From C7867-002 sp964646515 (lineage in GTDB: Bacteria > Patescibacteriota > Minisyncoccia > Phycocordibacterales > PALSA-1337): 10,612 nucleotides of DNA. A program made the position numbers and the translations under genes. Location: the NCBI GenBank assembly GCA_964646515.1, contig CAZYES010000024.1, positions 1 to 10,612 on the forward strand. Reading direction: 5' to 3'. The notes below the pieces were generated by a model. That model made no database searches. It saw nothing but the letters and a program-made list of their open reading frames with translations, and was not told the origin of the DNA. Below, piece after piece: positions 1 through 5,904 of this stretch; within the stretch, counting starts at the first letter, position 1; each line of letters begins with the position of its first letter.

Positions 1-60
1 AAAGTATTATGTGAATCAATTACCAGCAGAGTGCAAAAATGGGTGGGGTTATTCAAAACA

Positions 61-88
61 TTGCAAATAGATGAATTTCGTCTATGAT
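61..88 (+). promoter_or_regulatory. Candidate promoter with palindromic operator for the 164-616 gene
   Basis: TTGCAA at 61-66 and TATGAT at 83-88 are separated by 16 bp, a plausible sigma-70 type promoter with +1 near 95. The spacer holds a 19-bp near-perfect palindrome at 67-85 (ATAGAtGAATTTCgTCTAT, 8 of 9 pairs matching) that overlaps the first bases of the -10 box, a typical repressor position. A further TAGAC at 94-98 is inverted relative to GTCTA at 80-84. The promoter call is by consensus matching only; the operator role is inferred from symmetry and position. Confidence 0.45.
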
Positions 89-106
89 TGATTTAGACAG
101 AAAATA

Positions 107-124
107 GCATATGTAAACATATGC
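107..124. repeat. Perfect 18-bp inverted repeat in the leader of the 164-616 gene
   Basis: GCATATGT, two A's, then ACATATGC form a perfect 8-bp inverted repeat. It lies just downstream of the predicted start of transcription (about 95) and 39 bp before the ATG at 164. It could be a second protein-binding site or a small mRNA hairpin. No U-run follows on the + strand, so it does not look like a terminator. Confidence 0.4.
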
Positions 125-163
125 CAAAAAAGACCTCAAACCAAAGACAACATAAGGATCTAC

Positions 164-616
164 ATGAATGACGCCTTGAATGGGCCACAAATATTCCTAC
201 GTTTTGCTTGGCCCTGTGCAAACAGTGGGTTGGCAAGCGGAGAGATAACAGTCCAAGATTTTGATACCTTGAGTCTGCTCGTCGAAAAAACTGACCCTCC
301 GAATACCGAACTTTTGGAAAGGTGCTTCCCCAAAGCGGTTCAATCACTTGGCGACTTTGCCAAAGAAAAATCCCGCGCCAATCAATGGTCACCGGATACG
401 GTCCTAGAATACTGGCGCGGACATAAAGGCAGAGACACCGACTGCGCAGTGGTAGAAGCAGTTATTCGGTCAATAGAAGACGGCCTCATGTCAAGAGTAC
501 AGTACGATGACAAAAAGTATGCCTTCAATCCATACAGATTGGATCTCAAAGTTGGCGACACCATTCTTTTGCACAGATCTGTTGTTGTAACTACGACAAA
601 TAACGGATCAGCCTGA
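164..616 (+). CDS. Uncharacterised small protein, 150 aa
   Basis: No function can be assigned. The start is well supported: AAGGA at 154-158 sits 5 nt before the ATG, the only convincing Shine-Dalgarno in the window. The protein is soluble, with no signal peptide or membrane segment. It opens with an aromatic FLRFAWPCA segment (residues 11-19), has a second cysteine-proline region LERCFPKA (51-58), an EYWRGHKGR segment near 82-90, and ends with a predicted beta-strand region (VGDTILLHRSVVV, 130-142) and a short polar tail. My recollection is that small proteins with an RFAWPCA-like opening recur in Parcubacteria as hypotheticals, but I cannot verify this here. It stands alone, ends at the 647-669 hairpin, and may be autoregulated through the palindromes upstream. 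Real gene: likely. Role: unknown. Confidence 0.7.
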   Translation: MNDALNGPQIFLRFAWPCANSGLASGEITVQDFDTLSLLVEKTDPPNTELLERCFPKAVQSLGDFAKEKSRANQWSPDTVLEYWRGHKGRDTDCAVVEAVIRSIEDGLMSRVQYDDKKYAFNPYRLDLKVGDTILLHRSVVVTTTNNGSA

Positions 617-646
617 AGAATCTTCGGAGCATCAACGATCGAACCA

Positions 647-679
647 AGCGCACTTACCAAAAGTGCGCTCTTATTTTTT
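647..679 (+). terminator. Rho-independent terminator shared by convergent genes
   Basis: AGCGCACTT (647-655), loop ACCAA, AAGTGCGCT (661-669), then CTTATTTTTT. This is a perfect 9-bp stem followed by a U-run on the + strand, ending the 164-616 gene. The same stem begins right after the stop codon of the minus-strand gene (671-673). It may also stop that transcript, although the minus side lacks a good U-run. Confidence 0.85.
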
Positions 680-1069
680 GACTGCCCTTCCGATCAAAGT
701 AGATAAAATTTTACTAACTCCTTCTGTGGCTTCTGTTTCCCCGATTTCTGATGGTATAGCAACTATTGTGATATCTTTGATCTTCCCAAGCTTATGCAAA
801 AAAAGAAGATCTGTCAGAGCATCAAAATCGTGCATAGAAATGCGCGGTGTTAATTGAAACGAATCCAAGTCACGAAAAACAACGATCTCCTTAATCCCAA
901 TAGCCGTATCGATAACAAACAGCCGATCCAAGTCAGAAAAATTCCATTCTTCATGAGGATCCTTCAACTTGAAAACAATCTCCGGAAAACATGCTTTCAG
1001 TTCAGGGAGAATACGCAAAGGCAATGAGTCTGCGGGCAGATCTGGATTACCGAAAATATAAATAGTCAT
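671..1069 (-). CDS. HycI/HybD-like hydrogenase maturation protease (peptidase M52-like), 132 aa
   Basis: The pattern fits the nickel-dependent endopeptidases that trim the C-terminus of [NiFe]-hydrogenase large subunits. The N-terminus IYIFGNPDLPADSLPLRIL (3-21) resembles the family's GN-x-L-x-x-D opening. A hydrophobic strand ends in VIDTAIG (52-58), and PRISMHDFDAL (75-85) matches the family's His-containing loop, followed by LHKLGKI. Asp14, Asp54 and His80 fit the three metal-contacting positions (Glu/Asp16, Asp62, His93 in HybD numbering). At 132 aa it is slightly shorter than the usual 150-165. It follows the aldolase gene by 37 bp on the same strand with no good promoter or Shine-Dalgarno between, so co-transcription is likely. 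No hydrogenase gene is visible, so the real substrate is unknown and it may be a repurposed relative. Confidence 0.72.
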   Translation of the reverse strand: MTIYIFGNPDLPADSLPLRILPELKACFPEIVFKLKDPHEEWNFSDLDRLFVIDTAIGIKEIVVFRDLDSFQLTPRISMHDFDALTDLLFLHKLGKIKDITIVAIPSEIGETEATEGVSKILSTLIGRAVKK

Positions 1070-1106
1070 GAGATATTACAATCTTTGATCGTAGCCCTGT
1101 AAATGC

Positions 1107-1985
1107 CTAGGAGCAAAATATCTTCAACTTTTCTTCAACCACTTTCTGCATGGCCAATTTTGCCGGCTTCAAATATTTATAAGGCGAAACTTCTTCATGA
1201 TCCTCCGAGAGAGACTTTACCAAGGCCGAACGATAAGCAACGCGCAATTCGGTGTTGACATGCACTATCGCTATACCTGCTTTTATTGCTTTCTCTATAT
1301 CTGTTGCCGAATTACCAGATGCGCCATGAAGCACCAGAGGTACATCTATGGCTCCAGAGATTTCCTTGACGCGCTTGATATTCAGGGCCGGATCACCTCC
1401 GCGAATGACGCCATGAATATTACCAACCGCTGGTGCGAGAAGATCGATACCCGTCTCACGAACAAATCGCGCTGCATCTTCTGTCTTTGTCATTTGTTCT
1501 TCTGTGATCACTGCCCCCGCGGGGATCTGATCGAGAACTTTAGAAGACGTGCCTATGAATCCGAGCTCACCCTCGACCATTACTTCGGTACTATCCGAAT
1601 ACTCCAAGGCTTTGCTATGGGCATATTCCACACACCTCTTGGTCATAGCGATATTATCTTCCAGAGACAAATTGGCGCCATCGAAAATAACCGAATCGAA
1701 TCCGGTATCTATGGCCTCTTTTACCCTCTCGAATGAATAAGTGTGATCAGCGTTCAGAAATATGAGTTGCCCACGACTCTCACGCAGACTGTCGACAATA
1801 GCTACTGCCTGATTGACGCCTATATAGTCACGCTCTCCTTCGGATAGGCCGACAATAACTGGCACTCCCATCTGGTACGCGGCATCAGCGATAGCCCAAA
1901 TGCCGTCTAGTGTCGATGCGTTGAAATGACCAATGGCCATTTTTTTCTCTTTGAATTTTGCTATGTGTTCCCTGAGAGAGAGCAT
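1107..1985 (-). CDS. fba: Class II (zinc) fructose-bisphosphate/ketose-bisphosphate aldolase, 292 aa
   Basis: Cytosolic TIM-barrel aldolase that reversibly splits a ketose bisphosphate into dihydroxyacetone phosphate and an aldehyde. Visible family features: GHFNAST near 19-25; NADHTYSFERVKEAIDTG (78-95) with catalytic Asp80 and zinc ligand His81; FDGANLSLEDN (101-111); EGELGFIG (138-145); LAPAVGNIHG (183-192) with zinc ligand His191; VLHGASG (218-224) with zinc ligand His220; and IVHVNTELRVAY (240-251), the phosphate-binding end, with Glu where many relatives have Asp (NTDLR). Length is normal for the shorter bacterial type. The start at 1985 is supported by a -10 box whose +1 falls on this ATG. 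It is divergent from a PfkB kinase 14 bp away, which suggests a shared sugar-phosphate step. Tagatose-bisphosphate or another ketose bisphosphate remains possible as substrate. Confidence 0.92.
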   Translation of the reverse strand: MLSLREHIAKFKEKKMAIGHFNASTLDGIWAIADAAYQMGVPVIVGLSEGERDYIGVNQAVAIVDSLRESRGQLIFLNADHTYSFERVKEAIDTGFDSVIFDGANLSLEDNIAMTKRCVEYAHSKALEYSDSTEVMVEGELGFIGTSSKVLDQIPAGAVITEEQMTKTEDAARFVRETGIDLLAPAVGNIHGVIRGGDPALNIKRVKEISGAIDVPLVLHGASGNSATDIEKAIKAGIAIVHVNTELRVAYRSALVKSLSEDHEEVSPYKYLKPAKLAMQKVVEEKLKIFCS

Positions 1986-2000
1986 GATATAATTATAGCA
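1985..2000. promoter_or_regulatory. Symmetric bidirectional extended -10 promoter for aldolase and PfkB kinase
   Basis: The 14 bp between the two ATGs contain TATAATTATA (1988-1997), a perfect palindrome. On the + strand it reads TGATATAAT (1985-1993); on the - strand TGCTATAAT (2000-1992). Both are TGnTATAAT extended -10 boxes. Counting the last T as -7 puts +1 at 2000 on the + strand and 1985 on the - strand, the A of each start codon. Neither gene has room for a Shine-Dalgarno, and -35 matches are weak, as is usual for extended -10 promoters. Sequence match is direct; leaderless transcription is inferred. Confidence 0.75.
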
Positions 2001-3070
2001 TGTTCAAGAAACAAATCGACATACTTTCTATTGGCGACATCGCCACTGACGCCTTCATACGGCTCAAAGATGCCCACGTACATTGCAAAGTAAATAATGA
2101 AAGTTGCGAGCTCTGTTTGCGTTTCGCCGAAAAAATACCTTTTGAATATGTGAAAGTGATAAAAGCCGTGGGCAACGCCGCTAATGTGGCAGTATCTGTT
2201 GCTCGCTTGGGTTTGAGATCCGCCTTGGTTTCAAATATTGGTGATGATACGAATGGCCACGAATGTATAGTTGAACTTCAAAAAAACAAAGTTGACACTT
2301 CCCTAGTCAGAGTAAACAAAAATAAGCCGACCAATTACCATTTTGTACTTTGGTTTGAATCCGACCGCACGATTTTGGTTAATCATACAGAGTACGATTA
2401 TAAATTACCAAAACCGCTATATAGAGAATCGCCCAGTCGTTCAGAACCAAAATGGATATACTTGACTTCTATCGGCGCCAATACACTTTCGTACCACGCG
2501 GGTATTGCCGATTACCTGGAGGCACATCAAAAAGTAAAATTGGCCTTTCAACCTGGGACTTTTCAGATAAGTTTGGGCCCTGTTCAGTTGGGACGTCTCT
2601 ACTCTCGTGCTGATATCATCGTCGTCAATGTAGAAGAAGCAAGAAAAATACTATCGGTCGCCCACGACCCTACTACCGACACGAAAACAGAGATCAAAGA
2701 TCATACAAATAATATGAACGACATCAAATCGCTTCTGGGTGGCCTCGCCAAATATGGACCCAAATTAGTTCTTATAACTGATGGTCCCCGTGGCGCTTAT
2801 ATGTTTGATGGAGATTGCTACTATTTCATGCCAATGTATCCAGAACCGAGACCAGCTTTTGAACGCACTGGCTGTGGTGACGCTTTCGCTTCAACATTTG
2901 TTTCCGCGCTAGCAATGGGGAAAACACCCTTGGAAGCACTAACCTTGGCGCCGATAAATCCTATGTCTGTGGCTCAATTCATAGGCTCACAAGAAGGATT
3001 GTTGACGTTGGATCAACTGGAATGGTGGTTAAATAGAGCGCCGGAGGATTATAAGCCAAAAGAAATATAG
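2000..3070 (+). CDS. PfkB-family carbohydrate kinase, 356 aa
   Basis: Ribokinase-fold enzyme that phosphorylates a sugar or sugar phosphate with ATP. Domain order fits: an N-terminal strand IDILSIGDIATD (6-17); the glycine-rich family signature GNAANVAVSVARLG (58-71) followed by SNIGDDTNG (78-86); the Mg/phosphate motif N-x-x-E as NVEE (210-213); an ATP-site strand LVLITDGPRGAYMFDGD (256-272); and the second signature RTGCGDAFASTFVSALAMG (289-307) with presumed catalytic base Asp294. The usual GAGD is GCGD here. The C-terminus (APINPMSVAQFIG, 318-330) is typical of a kinase group I associate with Parcubacteria. An insertion around 221-240 is polar and probably a loop. Substrate cannot be read from sequence; the adjacent divergent aldolase makes a fructose phosphate an attractive guess. 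The start is fixed by the -10 box 6 bp upstream. Confidence 0.92.
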   Translation: MFKKQIDILSIGDIATDAFIRLKDAHVHCKVNNESCELCLRFAEKIPFEYVKVIKAVGNAANVAVSVARLGLRSALVSNIGDDTNGHECIVELQKNKVDTSLVRVNKNKPTNYHFVLWFESDRTILVNHTEYDYKLPKPLYRESPSRSEPKWIYLTSIGANTLSYHAGIADYLEAHQKVKLAFQPGTFQISLGPVQLGRLYSRADIIVVNVEEARKILSVAHDPTTDTKTEIKDHTNNMNDIKSLLGGLAKYGPKLVLITDGPRGAYMFDGDCYYFMPMYPEPRPAFERTGCGDAFASTFVSALAMGKTPLEALTLAPINPMSVAQFIGSQEGLLTLDQLEWWLNRAPEDYKPKEI

Positions 3071-3094
3071 AAAAGGTAGAAATCGCTAGACACA

Positions 3095-3103
3095 TTATCC
3101 ACA
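3095..3103 (+). promoter_or_regulatory. Perfect DnaA-box consensus (single copy)
   Basis: TTATCCACA matches the bacterial DnaA box exactly and lies 86 bp upstream of the first pilin gene. One perfect 9-mer could occur by chance in a window this size, and I saw no cluster of further boxes, so this is not an origin. A regulatory DnaA site is possible but unproven. Confidence 0.25.
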
Positions 3104-3136
3104 GTAAATCACTAATTTATATACTATATTATAAGG

Positions 3137-3142
3137 TATAAT
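3137..3142 (+). promoter_or_regulatory. Candidate -10 box for the pilin gene pair
   Basis: TATAAT at 3137-3142 lies in a strongly AT-rich stretch, with predicted +1 near 3149 and a leader of about 32 nt before the ATG at 3181. There is no good -35 and no TG extension. The leader has no Shine-Dalgarno. Confidence 0.4.
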
Positions 3143-3180
3143 TACTGCGAGTAACATTTATTAAATAATTTTTATTATTC

Positions 3181-3666
3181 ATGAAAATATATAGAAGAAC
3201 AGTAAGCGGTTTTACTATCATCGAACTGCTAGTGGTTATTGCTATTATTGGACTTTTGGCATCAGTCGTATTGGTTTCGGTCAATTCTGCTAGAGCGAAA
3301 AGTAGAGATGCGGCGAGGGTACAAGCAATGAAGCAAGTACAGAGTGCACTGGAATTGTATTATGCGGATAATAAACATTATCCTCTGGGCAATGAACAAA
3401 AAATACCGGACCTCGTGGCTGGCGATCTAAATCCGTACCTGAAAGCATTGCCAAAGAATTGGCATGTTCCAAATACAAAATACGGTGACGAAGAGATATC
3501 AGAGTATCTCAATTATAATAGTGATGGTGCCTATTATAACATATATACTCCGACAGAAACTGGGGGCGCCTTCCATAAAAATATTGGATGTGATGAGACG
3601 GATTATGCACAACATGACGGATATTATGACGGCACAGCTTACTGTCTAGCAAGCGTGAATAAGTAG
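3181..3666 (+). CDS. Type IV pilin/pseudopilin-like protein, 161 aa
   Basis: A prepilin with a short basic leader (MKIYRRTVSG) and the prepilin peptidase site G10|F11, followed by FTIIELLVVIAIIGLLASVV with Glu at +5 (residue 15) of the mature protein. The hydrophobic helix runs to about 33 and continues as an amphipathic helix (SARAKSRDAARVQAMKQVQSALELYYADNKHYP), the usual pilin spine followed by a Tyr-Pro turn. The small C-terminal domain is Tyr-rich and carries Cys137 and Cys155, which could form the D-region disulfide. After cleavage by a PilD-type peptidase it would assemble into a surface pilus or secretion pseudopilus. No assembly genes (pilB, pilC, pilD) are in this window. It is a paralogue of the next gene, with the same spine layout. 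Confidence 0.9.
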   Translation: MKIYRRTVSGFTIIELLVVIAIIGLLASVVLVSVNSARAKSRDAARVQAMKQVQSALELYYADNKHYPLGNEQKIPDLVAGDLNPYLKALPKNWHVPNTKYGDEEISEYLNYNSDGAYYNIYTPTETGGAFHKNIGCDETDYAQHDGYYDGTAYCLASVNK

Positions 3667-3751
3667 TCCAGTAAGAAATAAACATCCCACTTACGTACTG
3701 TAAAATAGATCGCTTGCAACCATTATTTATCAGCAACATCCGCGCCACTGT

Positions 3752-4570
3752 ATGAAAAAGTCTAATAAATCAACAAACGGTTTTACTTTGGTTGAACTTA
3801 TGGTAGTGATTTCTATCATCAGCCTTTTGTCTTCACTTTTTTTCGCCTCTACCAAGTTCGTCCGAGCCAAAGGTAGAGATGCAGTAAGAGTACAAGAAAT
3901 TGGCCAAGTTAGAACCGCCCTAGAATTGTACTTTGCTGATTACAGACATTATCCGATTCCCATAGATGGCGCTAGCGTCAGTGTTGGAGATTTGGTATTA
4001 GAAAGTGCATCATTCCCACTGGGTAATAATCAGCCCCTGAAACCCTATCTAGAATCGATAACTCCTGGCCTTTTTGATATGCCAGACGGTCCAGCTAGTG
4101 AATATTACACGGATGAAGAAGGCAGTGCCTATGAACTTATGTACCAGACAGAAACTGACGCATATACAACGTCAAGTGGTTGTATTGACCCCCTTCCTAC
4201 ACCGTACGCAGGTGGCGGATCTTCTTGTGCGGGTAATAATGTAATAACTCCCCTTGTACCAAATACGCCATCGGTCACACTGACTGCGGGGCTTCCAAAA
4301 AATCCTTGGGATGGAACAAACAATGCCACAGGAACCATATCTTGGACATCCATAGGCGCGCAATCATGTAAATTGACTAGTGACTCCGAACAAAAAACGT
4401 CTGTATCTGTAATCTCTGGCAAAGCGGGAAATATTCCAATAAACGGTTCTCTCGTCATAGACGTCCATGAATCAACTCATGAGACTATCACTATCACATG
4501 CTATTCAGGATCAAATCTGACAGGAAGATCGAGTAGTAAATCACAGCTTATCGAATTTGAGCCTAACTAA
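3752..4570 (+). CDS. Type IV pilin-like protein with C-terminal Ig-like domain, 272 aa
   Basis: Leader MKKSNKSTNG with cleavage at G10|F11 and Glu15 at +5, then FTLVELMVVISIISLLSSLF. The following helix (FVRAKGRDAVRVQEIGQVRTALELYFADYRHYP) aligns closely with the preceding pilin, so the two are tandem duplicates. Residues 70-165 form the variable pilin head with Cys144 and Cys159. A proline-containing linker (PLVPNTPSVTL) leads to a region of about 100 residues (173-270) rich in beta-strand pattern, with TISWTSIGAQSCKLT (195-209) and ETITITCYSG (244-253). The W-S-x-x-A-x-S-C and x-I-T-C pair looks like the Ig-like modules common in Parcubacterial surface proteins, with Cys206 and Cys250 as a likely disulfide. 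It starts 85 bp after the first pilin without a promoter or Shine-Dalgarno of its own, so the two probably share a transcript. Possibly a minor tip pilin used in adhesion. Confidence 0.85.
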   Translation: MKKSNKSTNGFTLVELMVVISIISLLSSLFFASTKFVRAKGRDAVRVQEIGQVRTALELYFADYRHYPIPIDGASVSVGDLVLESASFPLGNNQPLKPYLESITPGLFDMPDGPASEYYTDEEGSAYELMYQTETDAYTTSSGCIDPLPTPYAGGGSSCAGNNVITPLVPNTPSVTLTAGLPKNPWDGTNNATGTISWTSIGAQSCKLTSDSEQKTSVSVISGKAGNIPINGSLVIDVHESTHETITITCYSGSNLTGRSSSKSQLIEFEPN

Positions 4571-4603
4571 AGACAGGGTGTTCATTGTTAAAATTAATAT
4601 CGA

Positions 4604-5839
4604 TTACCCCAAAATTGTCTTCCTGATTTTATCCCACTTTCCTTCAACTATTGCCCTTCTAGCTTCTTTGACGAGATGTACTACAAAATAAAGATTGTGA
4701 ATAGAAGTTAGAGTAGCCGCCAGTATTTCCCTAGCCCTGAATAAATGCGCAATATAAGCGCGCGAATAATTTTTGCATGAGTAACAACCGCATTCGGCAT
4801 CTATTGGCGACATATCAGAAGTAAATTGTGCGTTAAACAAATTGATTCTGCTGAAATTTTCCTTTTTGAGACTACCGACATAGGCCGAACCGTTCCTGGC
4901 TATACGAGTAGGAGCCACGCAATCAAATGTATCAACGCCATTCTCAATGCCCAAAATAAGATCGGCCGGTTCACTACCGATTCCCAATAAATGACGTGGC
5001 TTATCTACCGGCAATTCATCTGAAACCCAACCGACTGCCGTGCCTATATCCTGCTTATCAAACGAACCACCAATACCAAAGCCATCAAAACCCATGACAC
5101 CGATCTCTCTGGCGCTCTTTTTTCGTAAATCTTCATAGCGACCGCCTTGGATAATGCCAAAAAGCGATTGTGATTGTCCAACAGAAGACAAAACCACACC
5201 AACAGATGAATCAGAAGAAATGGCCGATTGATGATATGCCAAACATCTTTTTGCCCATTTATATGTTCTTTCTACAGCTATTTTTTGACTTTCATACGAT
5301 TCATGAGGAGATATACACTCATCAAAAGCAAAGATTATATCGCCACCGATATTATGTTGAATCTCAATCGACTTCTCTGGAGTAAAGCGATGGATTGATC
5401 CATCGATGATTGACTTGAAAGTAACGCCATCATCATCCACGCTGGCCATCTTGCTATGTTGACTATCGCCAAGACTTGGCATAGTCTCGTCATTATTCGC
5501 TATTTTCCCAACATGTTTTTCAAAAGCAGGCCCCAGAGAGAATGCTTGGAAACCTCCAGAATCAGTAAATGTTGGGTAAGGCCAGTTCATAAACTTTCCC
5601 AATCCTCCAGCTTTTTTCAAGACTTCAATACCCGGTTGAAGATATAAATGATATGTATTCGCCAATACGGCATCGGCACCGACAAAATCCCGCACTTGTT
5701 CTATCGTAAGCGCCTTGATCGTTGCCTTGGTGGCCACTGGAATAAAAGCCGGCGTCTCTATTTTTCCATAAGCAGTCTCAATAACCCCCGCCCTTCCCCT
5801 ACCATTCTCAAGTTGAGCTTCTATGATAAATTTGAGCAT
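4604..5839 (-). CDS. tgt: tRNA-guanine(34) transglycosylase (queuine tRNA-ribosyltransferase), 411 aa
   Basis: Exchanges guanine for a 7-deazaguanine (preQ1 in bacteria) at the wobble position of GUN-anticodon tRNAs. Catalytic landmarks are intact: NTYHLYLQPG (61-70); TDSGGFQ (92-98) with general acid/base Asp93; FGIIQGG (227-233); the GIGGSF segment (255-260); the nucleophile in DTFDCV (303-308, Asp306), followed by TRIARNG (311-317); and the zinc site Cys350-x-Cys352-x2-Cys355 with His381. At 411 aa it is about 30-40 residues longer than typical bacterial enzymes. The extra length is mainly a polar insert at roughly 104-136 right after the DSGGFQ loop, plus a smaller Ser/Val-rich one near 206-224. 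The start is supported by an extended -10 box 6 bp upstream. No preQ1 biosynthesis gene is nearby, so the base may be salvaged. Confidence 0.95.
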   Translation of the reverse strand: MLKFIIEAQLENGRGRAGVIETAYGKIETPAFIPVATKATIKALTIEQVRDFVGADAVLANTYHLYLQPGIEVLKKAGGLGKFMNWPYPTFTDSGGFQAFSLGPAFEKHVGKIANNDETMPSLGDSQHSKMASVDDDGVTFKSIIDGSIHRFTPEKSIEIQHNIGGDIIFAFDECISPHESYESQKIAVERTYKWAKRCLAYHQSAISSDSSVGVVLSSVGQSQSLFGIIQGGRYEDLRKKSAREIGVMGFDGFGIGGSFDKQDIGTAVGWVSDELPVDKPRHLLGIGSEPADLILGIENGVDTFDCVAPTRIARNGSAYVGSLKKENFSRINLFNAQFTSDMSPIDAECGCYSCKNYSRAYIAHLFRAREILAATLTSIHNLYFVVHLVKEARRAIVEGKWDKIRKTILG

Positions 5840-5854
5840 TGTGTAAGGATAACA
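5840..5854 (-). promoter_or_regulatory. Extended -10 promoter for tgt, leaderless
   Basis: Read on the minus strand, TGTTATCCT (5854-5846) is TGn plus a -10 box with 4 of 6 consensus bases. Six bases separate it from the tgt ATG, so +1 falls exactly on A5839. There is no Shine-Dalgarno. Spacing matches the aldolase, kinase and LOG promoters. Confidence 0.6.
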
Positions 5855-5888
5855 GATGATAAGTTTATTCGCACTAGCGCCTAGTTTT

Positions 5889-5904
5889 TGCTATAATCCT
5901 ACCC
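5889..5904 (+). promoter_or_regulatory. Extended -10 promoter for the MFS gene, leaderless
   Basis: TGCTATAAT at 5889-5897 is a perfect extended -10 box, with seven bases to the ATG at 5905. Predicted +1 is 5904 or 5905, giving a leaderless or one-base-leader mRNA. No Shine-Dalgarno and no clear -35. Confidence 0.7.

Noticed and set aside
1197..1736. Plus-strand open frame of 179 codons opposite the aldolase
   Set aside because: The aldolase on the minus strand has every catalytic motif; the antisense product shows no family pattern.
3668..3704. Weak hairpin between the two pilin genes (CAGTAAG with CTTAC-gt-ACTG)
   Set aside because: It has a long loop and a bulge and no U-run, so it does not support a terminator or a separate promoter for the second pilin.
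4571..4603. Terminator between the convergent second pilin and tgt genes
   Set aside because: No stable hairpin or U-run could be found in the 33 bp; transcripts may overlap or end by another route.
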